A stretch of 46,419 nucleotides of DNA, taken from positions 1 through 46,419 of the forward strand of contig CALVUR010000010.1 in NCBI GenBank assembly GCA_944363645.1, written 5' to 3'. The notes beneath the pieces are model-generated. The model worked only from the letters and a program-made list of their open reading frames with translations. It ran no database searches and was not told the DNA's origin. This document shows, piece after piece, positions 34,537-42,511 of this stretch; position 1 is the first letter of the stretch, and each line of letters starts with the position of its first letter. Source of the stretch: an uncultured Clostridia bacterium. GTDB lineage: Bacteria; Bacillota; Clostridia; Christensenellales; Borkfalkiaceae. Both the position numbers and the translations under genes were made by a program.

Positions 34537-36222
34537 TTATAATGATTGTTTATAATGGTTAGCCTTATCAATCATTTCTTGGGCATGCACTAATGCAGCA
34601 TTGCTTTGAGAATTGCCACCAACAAGCCTTAAAACTTCAAAAGTCTTTCCTTCATCATCAAGTTTAGTAACATGAGTGATAGTTCTTTCACCTTCTTCGG
34701 CTTTTGCAATTTTAAACCCTACATCAGCCATAGAAACAATTTGTGGTAAGTGTGAAATTGCCACAATTTGCCTATCAACGGCTATTTGCGCAAAGTTTTG
34801 GGCAACGACTTCAGCCGCTTCACCGCTAATACCAACATCAATTTCGTCAAATATAAAGGTTTCTGCGCCAAAATTACCGCCTGTAACAGATTTAATTGCA
34901 AGCATAAGTCTTGATAGTTCGCCACCGCTAATAATCTTGCTTAACGGTTTTAAAACTTCGCCCTTGTTTGCCGTAAACATAAAGCAAACATTATCTCTAC
35001 CCTTGGTTGATAAAATTTCGCCATCTTGCAATGTAAATTCTACTTCAAAAATAGCACCTTTCATTGCAAGTTCTTTTAATTTATCGGATAGTTTTTTAGA
35101 TAAAGTTTGAGCGATATTTTTTCTTACACTTGTTAATTGTTCGTAAAGACTTTCAAGTCTAAGAATTAAAGCCTTGCGTTTTGTTAAAAGTTGTTCGGTT
35201 TTTTCTGCGCTGTCACTTATTAAATCAAGTTCGGTCTTAAATGAATTTAATGAATCCATTACGTCTTGATAAGACTTGCCGTACTTTTTCTTTAAAGCAT
35301 TAAGTGTGTTTAACCTTGTTTCGATTTCCTCAATTTCATTGGGATCAAAATTATCGTCGCATGAATCATTTATAAGTTCTGCAATATCGGTAATTTCTTC
35401 AAGACAAGTTTCAAGTCTTTCAGCAAGTTTTTCATATTCTTTGCCAAAAGAAGATATGTAGTTAATTTTCCTTGCAACACTACTTAATACGTCGGTAACA
35501 CCGCCTTCACCTGACAAAGCGTCGTAAGATTCTGAACAAGCAAGCGCAATTTTTTCAAGGTTTAAAAGTTTTTTCTTGCGCTCAGTCAAATTCTGTTCCT
35601 CATCGGGCAAAAAATTAACCTTTTCAATTTCGTTTATGGCAAACTGAAGATAATCAATTTTTCTTGCACGAGATGTTTCATCACCGCCTAAAGTGGCAAG
35701 TTGAGTGTCAATTTGCTTGATTTCACCTATTAAATTAGAGATATCATTCTTTATTTTTGAAATGTCTTCACCGCCCAAATTATCAAGCAAGGATAATTGG
35801 TTGGCTTCTTTCAAAAGCAAAAAATGATCGCTTTGACCGTGAACGTCAACAAGCTGAGAAGTAACCTTTCTAAGCATTGTTGCAGAAACCGATTCACCAT
35901 TTAAACGAATTGATGATCTTCCGTCAATGTTTAAAGTGCGTTTGACGATAATCTCGTCGCCACCTTCTATACCCAAATCAGCTAACGAAGATTTAACTAA
36001 ATTATTGTTTTGAATATCGAAAGAGCATGTAACAGAACATTCTTTTTCACCATGACAAATCATGGACTTATCGGCTTTTTGTCCCAATGCAAAATTAAGA
36101 GCCTCAAGAACGACGGATTTCCCAGCCCCTGTTTCACCGGACAGCACATTAAGTCCTTTTGAAAATTCTATTTCAGTAAACCTTATTAAGGCTACATTTT
36201 TAATAGTCAAATTCTTTAGCAT
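34537..36222 (-). CDS. recN: DNA repair protein RecN
   Basis: A 561-residue SMC-like ATPase for double-strand break repair. It has Walker A GETGAGKS (29-36), two long coiled-coil segments (about 150-380), the ABC signature SGGELSRLMLA and Walker B FIFDEIDVGISG near the C-terminus. The length is standard. No good ribosome site precedes the ATG; a short AAAGATCTTT palindrome followed by T lies in the 29-base gap after argR. The argR-recN order is conserved in Firmicutes. Expression may be coupled to argR read-through. Confidence 0.96.
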   Translation of the reverse strand: MLKNLTIKNVALIRFTEIEFSKGLNVLSGETGAGKSVVLEALNFALGQKADKSMICHGEKECSVTCSFDIQNNNLVKSSLADLGIEGGDEIIVKRTLNIDGRSSIRLNGESVSATMLRKVTSQLVDVHGQSDHFLLLKEANQLSLLDNLGGEDISKIKNDISNLIGEIKQIDTQLATLGGDETSRARKIDYLQFAINEIEKVNFLPDEEQNLTERKKKLLNLEKIALACSESYDALSGEGGVTDVLSSVARKINYISSFGKEYEKLAERLETCLEEITDIAELINDSCDDNFDPNEIEEIETRLNTLNALKKKYGKSYQDVMDSLNSFKTELDLISDSAEKTEQLLTKRKALILRLESLYEQLTSVRKNIAQTLSKKLSDKLKELAMKGAIFEVEFTLQDGEILSTKGRDNVCFMFTANKGEVLKPLSKIISGGELSRLMLAIKSVTGGNFGAETFIFDEIDVGISGEAAEVVAQNFAQIAVDRQIVAISHLPQIVSMADVGFKIAKAEEGERTITHVTKLDDEGKTFEVLRLVGGNSQSNAALVHAQEMIDKANHYKQSL

Positions 36223-36251
36223 AGTAAAAAAAGATCTTTACTGACCAAAAA

Positions 36252-36701
36252 TTAAATCAACAAATCGTGTAAATCTTGAGAAACTTTTAATGCGCTTTCG
36301 CTGTCAGCTGTTACAACCAAAACTGTATCGTCACCAGCTAATGTACCAACAATTTCAGTAATGCCTTGTGCATCAATTGTTGCTGCAACTGCGCCACCAT
36401 TACCTGTAAGCGTTTTAACAACTAATAGATTTTGTGCAGGTTCGATTGAAATAACTGCAGTCTTAAATAAACTTAAAAGTTTAACTGAATCGTGTTGTTT
36501 ATCGTGTACACGAGCATAGCGATATTTTTTAACTTTGCCAGATGTTTTGATAAGGCCAAGTTCCTTAATATCCCTTGAAATTGTTGCTTGTGTAACTTTA
36601 ATACCTTGTGTTTCAAGAAGTTTAATCAATTCTTCTTGGGTATTAACTTCGATTTTAGAAACGATTTCTAAAAGTTGTTGCTGTCTTTTTGTTTTATCCA
36701 T
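36252..36701 (-). CDS. argR: Arginine repressor / AhrC
   Basis: A 149-residue transcription regulator of arginine metabolism. An N-terminal winged helix (DKTKRQQQLLEIVSK to TQATISRDIKELGLIK) is followed by the C-terminal hexamerisation and arginine-binding domain, with the GTLAGDDTVLVV motif whose paired Asp contact arginine. The frame extends to 36722, but AGGTGG sits between that ATG and the one at 36701, and homologues start at the latter. It overlaps the end of nadK by 8 bases. Its targets are not in this window. Confidence 0.95.
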   Translation of the reverse strand: MDKTKRQQQLLEIVSKIEVNTQEELIKLLETQGIKVTQATISRDIKELGLIKTSGKVKKYRYARVHDKQHDSVKLLSLFKTAVISIEPAQNLLVVKTLTGNGGAVAATIDAQGITEIVGTLAGDDTVLVVTADSESALKVSQDLHDLLI

Positions 36702-37530
36702 GGTCCACCTCAAGTAAGTCATTATTACTCCATTTATTTAATTTTTCAGAAAGTCTGGAGAAAAACTTTCCAGAATTGTCGCAAATACTTGCAAACTTTT
36801 CACTTGCCTTTATTTTAACGACAGAATTAGGCTTAAGCGATGCTTCCATTTTGCCATCAATAAACAACGCACATTCTTTAGAATCAGTACGGATAACAAT
36901 TTCCGCCTGTGAATCTTGCGAGAATACTATTGGCCTTGAATGTAGAGAATGAGCACATATCGGCGCTGCAACATAAGCATTAATATTTGGCACAAGTATG
37001 GGTCCGCCTGCCGAAATTGCGTATGCTGTAGAGCCTAATGGCGTGCTTAAAATCAATCCGTCACCCACATATGTGTCAACGAACTGTCCGTCTATTTTAA
37101 GACTCATTTTCACGCACTCACTCACGGTATCGATTTTGTGATTTTTTGTGATTACCGCATCATTTAAAGCAAAAAATTCTTTATCGTTAAAAGTGATACT
37201 CATAAATTTACGCTTGGAAAATACCAAGTTGTCATTAAGAATATCATTTACAAGTCCATCTAAATTATCTACTTCGTAACTAGATAAAAAGCCCACATTA
37301 CCGGTATTTATTGCCACGATAGGAATAAGTTCTTTTGCGTATTTTGAGGCACGCAAAACCGAACCATCGCCACCACATACAATGATAAGCTTGATTTTTT
37401 TTAAAAAACTTTTTGGTGTTTTGTCTGTCAAAATAATTGTTTCAATGGATTTTTGAGCAAACAAAACTTCAAGTTTTTTCATGCAATCTATTGAGCGTGA
37501 ATCGCCTTCTTTATAATAAATACCAATCAT
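36694..37530 (-). CDS. nadK: NAD kinase
   Basis: A 278-residue enzyme that phosphorylates NAD to NADP. GGDG (53-56) is the catalytic motif, followed by NTGNVGFLS, the substrate-binding NDAVITK, GDGLILSTPLGSTAYAISAGGPIL and the ALHSRP-type CAHSLHSRPI. The length is typical. It starts one base after the tlyA stop and lacks a clear ribosome site, suggesting translational coupling. Confidence 0.96.
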   Translation of the reverse strand: MIGIYYKEGDSRSIDCMKKLEVLFAQKSIETIILTDKTPKSFLKKIKLIIVCGGDGSVLRASKYAKELIPIVAINTGNVGFLSSYEVDNLDGLVNDILNDNLVFSKRKFMSITFNDKEFFALNDAVITKNHKIDTVSECVKMSLKIDGQFVDTYVGDGLILSTPLGSTAYAISAGGPILVPNINAYVAAPICAHSLHSRPIVFSQDSQAEIVIRTDSKECALFIDGKMEASLKPNSVVKIKASEKFASICDNSGKFFSRLSEKLNKWSNNDLLEVDHG

Positions 37531-37531
37531 T

Positions 37532-38293
37532 TCAGTCTAAAATCAAACTCTTAATTTTCTCTGTGTCCATCTGCCCACTATTTTTTGCAAAATGAACCAC
37601 ATACTCAATATTTTTATCTTTAAATTTTGGCGCTTCGCAAATATCTAATGCGAAAAAGCCATACTTATTTGCTTCACAAATTACATCCATTACGGTTGCT
37701 AACCTGATTTTTGGATCTTTCAAAATTCCGCTTTTTGTAAGGTTTTTTGCCCCACACTCAAATTGCGGTTTGATTAAAGCAAATAATTGCCCACTTGTAT
37801 CGAGTAGTTTATCAAAAGTTGGAAGTAGCAATTTTAAAGATATAAAACTGCAATCTACAACAATTCCTTCTAATCTATCACAAAAACTGGTTTTGTCTAA
37901 ATATCTTGCGTTAGTGTTGTCCATTACGACAACCCTATCGCAAAGTAAACTACTGTCTAATTGATTTTCGCCAACATCGACAGCGTAAACTTTCTTTACA
38001 TTACGTTTAAGTAAACAATCGGTAAACCCACCAGTTGATGCGCCAATATCGGCAAATATCATGTTTGATACATCAAAATTAAATTGAGTAAGTGCTTTAT
38101 CAAGTTTGTAACCACCTTTTGAAACAAACTTTAATTCGCTAATTACCGTTACTTTATCAGTATCACACACTTCTTTTGAAGGTTTATCTTGAAGTTTATC
38201 GTTTACATAAACCAAACCTTTTTTAATGGCTTCAACGCTTTTTGCACGTGAATTAAAATAATTGTTTTCGGTCAAAAAAACATCTAATCTCAT
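37532..38293 (-). CDS. tlyA: TlyA family rRNA 2'-O-methyltransferase
   Basis: A 253-residue protein with an N-terminal S4 RNA-binding domain (MRLDVFLTENNYFNSRAKSVEAI, residues 1-60) and a FtsJ-type Rossmann methyltransferase domain (FADIGASTGGFTDCLLKR near 82). TlyA proteins 2'-O-methylate 16S and, in some species, 23S rRNA; the name as haemolysin is historical. Its ATG overlaps the ispA stop by one base. dxs usually separates ispA and tlyA, but here they are fused head to tail. Confidence 0.92.
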   Translation of the reverse strand: MRLDVFLTENNYFNSRAKSVEAIKKGLVYVNDKLQDKPSKEVCDTDKVTVISELKFVSKGGYKLDKALTQFNFDVSNMIFADIGASTGGFTDCLLKRNVKKVYAVDVGENQLDSSLLCDRVVVMDNTNARYLDKTSFCDRLEGIVVDCSFISLKLLLPTFDKLLDTSGQLFALIKPQFECGAKNLTKSGILKDPKIRLATVMDVICEANKYGFFALDICEAPKFKDKNIEYVVHFAKNSGQMDTEKIKSLILD

Positions 38294-39141
38294 TAAAAGG
38301 CTCTTCCCGTAACGTATTCAATGAATAATTTAATGAATGTAAAATCGCTGTATTTATCGGCAATTTTATTGCATTCATTTTGCAAATCAAGTTTAAATTG
38401 AATTGCTTTATTAAGTCCAAATAAGGTTACAATATTAGGTTCAGTACTTTCGACTTCAAAATTAGCGTTAAAGTCAATCAAATCATCAGTTATTTGAAAC
38501 AAAAGTCCTAATTTTTCACCTAATAATGTAAAATCATTAATCAAGTCAGTTCTTTTTGCAATAATCAGAGGCGTCATAATAGCCGCCGTAATAAGCGCAG
38601 AAGTCTTGTTTTTGTAAATTTCGACAAGTTGCTCAAACTTCAAATTGTTAATTGAACTGATATCTTTAGTAAATCGTGTATCAAGCGCTTGTCCATGAAG
38701 CATTTTGTCGGTGCAACTTGATAAATATGACAAAACTTTAAAATCGTCAGGATGGGATAGGAATTTAAGACAATTTTTATAAGCCATATTTAAAAGCGCA
38801 TCCCCCGCCAAAACCCCAATATCGTCACCAAACTTGATATGAACACAAGGCTTACCACGGCGCATTGTGTCGTTATCTAAAGCCGGTAAATCATCATGGA
38901 TAAGGCTGTGAATGTGAACACTTTCTAAATAAAGTGCATAGTGTAAAATCTTATCGTAATCAACTTTAAGATAATCTGCAGTAGCCACCATCAAAGTCGG
39001 TCTAATTCTCTTTCCGCCACCAGAAAAAGCATATAAAATCGCACGATCTAAAGTATTATCGCCAAGCAAACTTTCAAAGTTCACTTTGAAATAATCTTCA
39101 ACGACTTTTTTGTAGCCATCATAAGTTATCTTAAAGTCCAT
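38293..39141 (-). CDS. ispA: Short-chain polyprenyl diphosphate synthase
   Basis: A 282-residue all-helical prenyltransferase, most likely farnesyl (or geranylgeranyl) diphosphate synthase. The first Asp-rich motif is HDDLPALDNDTMRRGKP and the second is ITDDLIDF. GGGKRIRPTL near residue 38 binds isopentenyl diphosphate. The two residues between Asp pairs in the first motif (the DDxxxxD form) are typical of bacterial FPP synthases. It supplies precursors for undecaprenyl phosphate. It overlaps folD and tlyA by one base each. Confidence 0.93.
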   Translation of the reverse strand: MDFKITYDGYKKVVEDYFKVNFESLLGDNTLDRAILYAFSGGGKRIRPTLMVATADYLKVDYDKILHYALYLESVHIHSLIHDDLPALDNDTMRRGKPCVHIKFGDDIGVLAGDALLNMAYKNCLKFLSHPDDFKVLSYLSSCTDKMLHGQALDTRFTKDISSINNLKFEQLVEIYKNKTSALITAAIMTPLIIAKRTDLINDFTLLGEKLGLLFQITDDLIDFNANFEVESTEPNIVTLFGLNKAIQFKLDLQNECNKIADKYSDFTFIKLFIEYVTGRAF

Positions 39142-40001
39142 TAGTTGTATTTTCCCTTCAATGAAATTTCATATGCGTGTAAGGTGTTTTTCATTAAATA
39201 CGCAACAGTCATGGGTCCAACACCGCCAGGAACGGGTGTGATGAATGATGCCTGTCTTTCAACATTAGCAAAATCAACATCGCCCACAATGCCTTCTGGG
39301 GTGCGGTTGATGCCAACGTCAACAACAACTGCGCAATATTTTACCATATCGCTTGTTATGAAATTTGGTTTACCTACGGCGACAATCAAAATGTCGGCTT
39401 TAGAGGTAATGCTTGCTAAATTTTTTGTTTTGGAATGGCATACCGTTACCGTGCAATTTTCGTTTAAAAGCGCAAGTGCAAGTGGTTTACCAACAATTTT
39501 GCTTCTACCAACGATTACTACATTTTTACCAGCCAAAACAATTTTGTGATTTTTAAGTAAATAAATAATTCCACCCGGCGTGCAAGACAAAAAGCCTTGA
39601 TTACCGATTATCAATTTACCTAAATTCGCAGTTGTAAACCCGTCAACGTCTTTTTCGGGCGGAACAAGTTCTGTTGCCCTATCTGCGTCAAGGTGCGGTG
39701 GAAGTGGTAATTGAACCATTACGCCATGAACCTTTGGGTCTTTAGAAACTGCAATTATATATTTTTCAAGTTCTTCTTGAGTAATTTTTTCGCTTAACTT
39801 AATTAACTGACCGCCAATGCCGATTGCTTCACAGGCTTTGGCTTTATTTCTTACATAAATTTCAGAAGCAGGGTTATCACCCACCATAATTATGGCAAGA
39901 TTGCATTTGGGCGCACCCTTTTTATAATATTGGTCAAGGCTTAAACGAACTTCTTCTTTAAGGTCTTTTGAAGCCTTTTTACCATCAAGTATAATCGCCA
40001 T
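39141..40001 (-). CDS. folD: Methylenetetrahydrofolate dehydrogenase/cyclohydrolase
   Basis: A 286-residue bifunctional enzyme interconverting methylene-THF, methenyl-THF and 10-formyl-THF, the formyl donor used by Fmt. It has YVRNKAKACEAIGI with the catalytic Lys, MVQLPLPPHLD, PEKDVDGF and the NADP site VVIVGRSKIVGKPLALALL, then TPVPGGVGPMTVAYLMKNT. GGGGA precedes the ATG by 7-8 bases. xseA and xseB, expected between folD and ispA, are missing. Confidence 0.96.
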   Translation of the reverse strand: MAIILDGKKASKDLKEEVRLSLDQYYKKGAPKCNLAIIMVGDNPASEIYVRNKAKACEAIGIGGQLIKLSEKITQEELEKYIIAVSKDPKVHGVMVQLPLPPHLDADRATELVPPEKDVDGFTTANLGKLIIGNQGFLSCTPGGIIYLLKNHKIVLAGKNVVIVGRSKIVGKPLALALLNENCTVTVCHSKTKNLASITSKADILIVAVGKPNFITSDMVKYCAVVVDVGINRTPEGIVGDVDFANVERQASFITPVPGGVGPMTVAYLMKNTLHAYEISLKGKYN

Positions 40002-40024
40002 ACAAAAATCCCCTATGATTAAAA

Positions 40025-40435
40025 TTAAACTGTGGTGCTTTCAATCATCGTCTTATACTTAGCGAATATTCCGTTTACAAACGCAAGGCTTTTTTCAGTT
40101 GAATACTTTTTACACAAAGAAAGTGCTTCGTCAATAGCAACAATATTTGGTACATCGTCAAAATAAGTCATTTCGCAAAGCCCAATAATCAAAGCACATT
40201 TATCCGTAGGATAAACTCTTTCAAGCATATAGTTTACTGCTAAATCAGAAATAATCTTTGTTAAACTTTGGTAATTTTCTTTAATGGTATTCAACAACCT
40301 ATTTGCAAAATCTTTGTCAGCAACGCTTAAATTTGCGCTGTCAAATAAAGATTCTGTTAAATCTTCTTCAAATTCGCCCGTAAAATTATAGGCGTAAATA
40401 ACTTTAAAAACTGCCTCTCTTGCGTCTTTTCTCAT
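40025..40435 (-). CDS. nusB: Transcription antitermination protein NusB
   Basis: A 136-residue helical RNA-binding protein that works with NusE (S10) in rRNA antitermination. RKDAREAVFKVIYAY at the N-terminus and VPNIVAIDEALSLCKKYSTEKSLAFVNGIFAKY near the C-terminus are the family signatures. AAGGT precedes the ATG. It follows Asp23, with a terminator between, and leads into folD 23 bases later, the common Firmicutes order. Confidence 0.95.
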   Translation of the reverse strand: MRKDAREAVFKVIYAYNFTGEFEEDLTESLFDSANLSVADKDFANRLLNTIKENYQSLTKIISDLAVNYMLERVYPTDKCALIIGLCEMTYFDDVPNIVAIDEALSLCKKYSTEKSLAFVNGIFAKYKTMIESTTV

Positions 40436-40453
40436 ATATTACCTTAACATGCC

Positions 40454-40478
40454 AAAAAACCGCAGAAAAGTCTGCGGT
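40454..40478 (-). terminator. Intrinsic terminator between asp23 and nusB
   Basis: A perfect 8-bp stem (40459-40466 with 40471-40478, loop of four) is followed on the minus strand by five further T. No separate nusB promoter is evident, so it probably attenuates. Confidence 0.87.
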
Positions 40479-40488
40479 AAATTTTGAT

Positions 40489-40848
40489 CTACTCTAATGT
40501 TGGAATTTGTTTGTCATCAAAGAATATGTCGTCAATATAAACGTCTACATCAGCAATGTGATATTTTGACATTTCTTCAACTGTTTGTTTGATGCCGTGT
40601 TGGATATCAAATGCGACATCCGGCACATTATAACCATACAAAACGCCAACCTTAACCGTTACATGTATACCCTTTTTGTCGCTTATGATTTTTATGCAGT
40701 CTTTTAAAGAGCGTTTTCCCTTTTTACCCGTCTTTAAAGATACACCTTCAACCGAGCCAACAGCAAGTGCAACAATACCGTTAATTATGCTTTCGTCATA
40801 AGTAACTGCACCACGATTTGTTTCGTTTTGTAAGCGTGAATCAGTCAT
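40489..40848 (-). CDS. Asp23/Gls24 family envelope stress protein
   Basis: A 119-residue protein of the Asp23 (YqhY) family. GAVTYDESIINGIVALAVGSVEGVSLKTG and GIHVTVKVGVLYGYNVPDVAFDIQHGIKQTVEEM are diagnostic. YqhY in Bacillus is encoded next to nusB and accBC and affects membrane lipid homeostasis; position next to nusB fits that branch. The frame opens at a GTG at 40860, but AGGTGG lies 9-10 bases before ATG 40848, which is preferred. An extended -10 promoter lies just upstream. Confidence 0.9.
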   Translation of the reverse strand: MTDSRLQNETNRGAVTYDESIINGIVALAVGSVEGVSLKTGKKGKRSLKDCIKIISDKKGIHVTVKVGVLYGYNVPDVAFDIQHGIKQTVEEMSKYHIADVDVYIDDIFFDDKQIPTLE

Positions 40849-40878
40849 AATAAACACCACCTAACTTCATTTGTATAA

Positions 40879-40887
40879 ATTGTAACA
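40879..40887 (-). promoter_or_regulatory. Extended -10 promoter of asp23
   Basis: TGTTACAAT reads leftward 31 bases before the ATG, giving a short leader that keeps the ribosome site. No -35 match is visible. A second isolated TATAAT lies at 40971-40976. Confidence 0.55.
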
Positions 40888-40984
40888 CATTTTAAAAATT
40901 TATGGTAGTGTTTTTGTGAAGTTTTTTTGATATTTTTAAGAAAAACTACTACATTTTTTACTTATTCGCGATTATACCGCAATA

Positions 40985-40999
40985 TTAGGAATTACCTAA
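40985..40999. promoter_or_regulatory. Small inverted repeat upstream of asp23
   Basis: TTAGG-AATTA-CCTAA is a perfect 5-bp dyad just upstream of a TATAAT at 40971-40976 and 18 bases past the spoIIIAH stop. It may be an operator. Short dyads of this size also occur by chance. Confidence 0.3.
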
Positions 41000-41016
41000 C
41001 AAAAACGGCTATGAAA

Positions 41017-41496
41017 TTAAGCGATTGGATCGATTGTTACGTTGGTTGGATCGGCATCTAATTCTTCTGCCAAAATGGTGTAAATAATTACAGCATCATC
41101 TTGTGTAAAATCGGCATCTTTTACAATTACATTTATGTTGTTTGAGGTAAGCCCAATCGATACAACTGCGTCTTCATAACCACGTGCTTCGATAAGAGTT
41201 TCCATTAAAAGTTCAGATTCGATAATTTCGATCAACTTAAGTTTTAAATTTAAGGCTTCATCTTTTGCCGCTGTTGACTCAGTTTCGGCAGAGATGATTT
41301 CGTTTAATTGGACAAGTTGTTCTGACCTTGATTGACTGCGTTCTGTTTTATACTGAGCAAAAAATGCAGCGGTTGAAACAGGCTCGTCATCAGTGCCTAA
41401 TTTTGTATTGCCAGCAAGTAAAAAATTGAATACGGCTGTAACCGCAAGCAAAAGCACCATGCATGACAAAATAATGATTTTCTTTTTCTTTGACAT
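41017..41496 (-). CDS. spoIIIAH: Stage III sporulation protein AH
   Basis: A 159-residue single-pass membrane protein with a basic N-terminus, a membrane helix (about 6-26) and an extracytoplasmic domain resembling the EscJ ring-building fold (GYEDAVVSIGLTSNNINVIVKDADFTQDDAVIIYTILAEE). It docks with forespore SpoIIQ to form the channel between mother cell and forespore. GAGGAG lies about 7 bases before the ATG. It is the last gene of the spoIIIA operon; I see no hairpin terminator after it. Confidence 0.93.
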   Translation of the reverse strand: MSKKKKIIILSCMVLLLAVTAVFNFLLAGNTKLGTDDEPVSTAAFFAQYKTERSQSRSEQLVQLNEIISAETESTAAKDEALNLKLKLIEIIESELLMETLIEARGYEDAVVSIGLTSNNINVIVKDADFTQDDAVIIYTILAEELDADPTNVTIDPIA

Positions 41497-41568
41497 AATA
41501 TTCTCCTCGTCATAATAATTTTTATTTTTATTGATTTTATCAATGATTTTTAAAATTTTTATGTTTTG

Positions 41569-42045
41569 CTATTTCATCGGTAATATTTGAATTTTACTGC
41601 TATCAATATCTAAAAAAATTGAGGTTGCGTTTAAAAGTGATACCCTAACTGAAAGATTGTTTGCACCTTCTGCAACGATTATTACACCACTAATTTTTGG
41701 GTAAGTTTCGGTGATTACTACGGTCTTACCACCTACCGTAAACGGCTCTGTCACAACCTTATTATCTTCTTTAATAGTGGTAGTTGCAAGCACCGTTTCC
41801 ATGCCAGATTCAACGGAGATTATTACATTTACCTTACCCGCCCCACTTACTTTTGATAGACTAGTTTTAAGTTTATTTTCAAGCGTATCAACGTATTCGT
41901 TAATTGTGTTCGTAGTTGTCTTATTTTTGTTTTGATTAACGCTTCCAAACACGATAAGAAGGCAAATGCAACCAAGTACAATAACAATTAAATATTCAAT
42001 TTTTACCTTTGATAATAGTGTTTTTATTCCTTTTTTATCACTCAA
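41569..42045 (-). CDS. spoIIIAG: Stage III sporulation protein AG
   Basis: A 158-residue ring-forming protein with one membrane helix (about 18-37) and an extracytoplasmic domain. LSKVSGAGKVNVIISVESGMETVLATTT and GVIIVAEGANNLSVRVSLLNATSIFLDIDSSKIQIL are family signatures. In Bacillus it builds a large oligomeric ring of the SpoIIIA-SpoIIQ channel. It starts with TTG at 42045, 8 bases inside the end of spoIIIAF, with AGGTG upstream. Confidence 0.93.
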   Translation of the reverse strand: MSDKKGIKTLLSKVKIEYLIVIVLGCICLLIVFGSVNQNKNKTTTNTINEYVDTLENKLKTSLSKVSGAGKVNVIISVESGMETVLATTTIKEDNKVVTEPFTVGGKTVVITETYPKISGVIIVAEGANNLSVRVSLLNATSIFLDIDSSKIQILPMK

Positions 42046-42511
42046 TTATAATCACACCTTCATTGACTTTGAGCATTTCACAAACCAATAAGACGGTTTT
42101 TCTGGTTATATTTATATGCTCGGTTTGCGCTGTTATTACTAAATCATCAAAATTTAAAACCACTTTTTCTATGTAAGTTTTGTCGAAATCACGATTAAAT
42201 TGTATGTTGATTTTTACACCCTTTATTCCTTCTAATTCAAGTTTTTCAATGCATTCGTTTTCTAAAATCTTTGCACGTTCTTCTTTTAGATAATTTACTG
42301 CCGTTTGGTCAACGCTAAATTCAACGCTATCAAAATTTAAGTTAAAATCAACATTTTTAGATAATATTGGACTTACTAAAGTTACGATAAGCACAAACTG
42401 AAAAACAATTTTTGTTATTCCTTTCATTCTGCCTTCCGGCATAATTAGCTGGCTTATTGTAACCAAAATTGCAACACTTGTTAAGGTTATTAAATAACTT
42501 GATAAACTCAA
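42038..42511 (-). CDS. spoIIIAF: Stage III sporulation protein AF
   Basis: A 157-residue membrane protein with two N-terminal helices (about 5-22 and 36-53) and a soluble C-terminal domain. The ISQLIMPEGRMKGITKIVFQFVLIV pattern is typical of SpoIIIAF. The open frame continues 31 codons into spoIIIAE, but the proper start is TTG 42511, which overlaps the spoIIIAE stop as TTGA and is preceded by AGGGGTGG 4 bases upstream. Translation is therefore likely coupled to spoIIIAE. Confidence 0.9.
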   Translation of the reverse strand: MSLSSYLITLTSVAILVTISQLIMPEGRMKGITKIVFQFVLIVTLVSPILSKNVDFNLNFDSVEFSVDQTAVNYLKEERAKILENECIEKLELEGIKGVKINIQFNRDFDKTYIEKVVLNFDDLVITAQTEHINITRKTVLLVCEMLKVNEGVIIIE

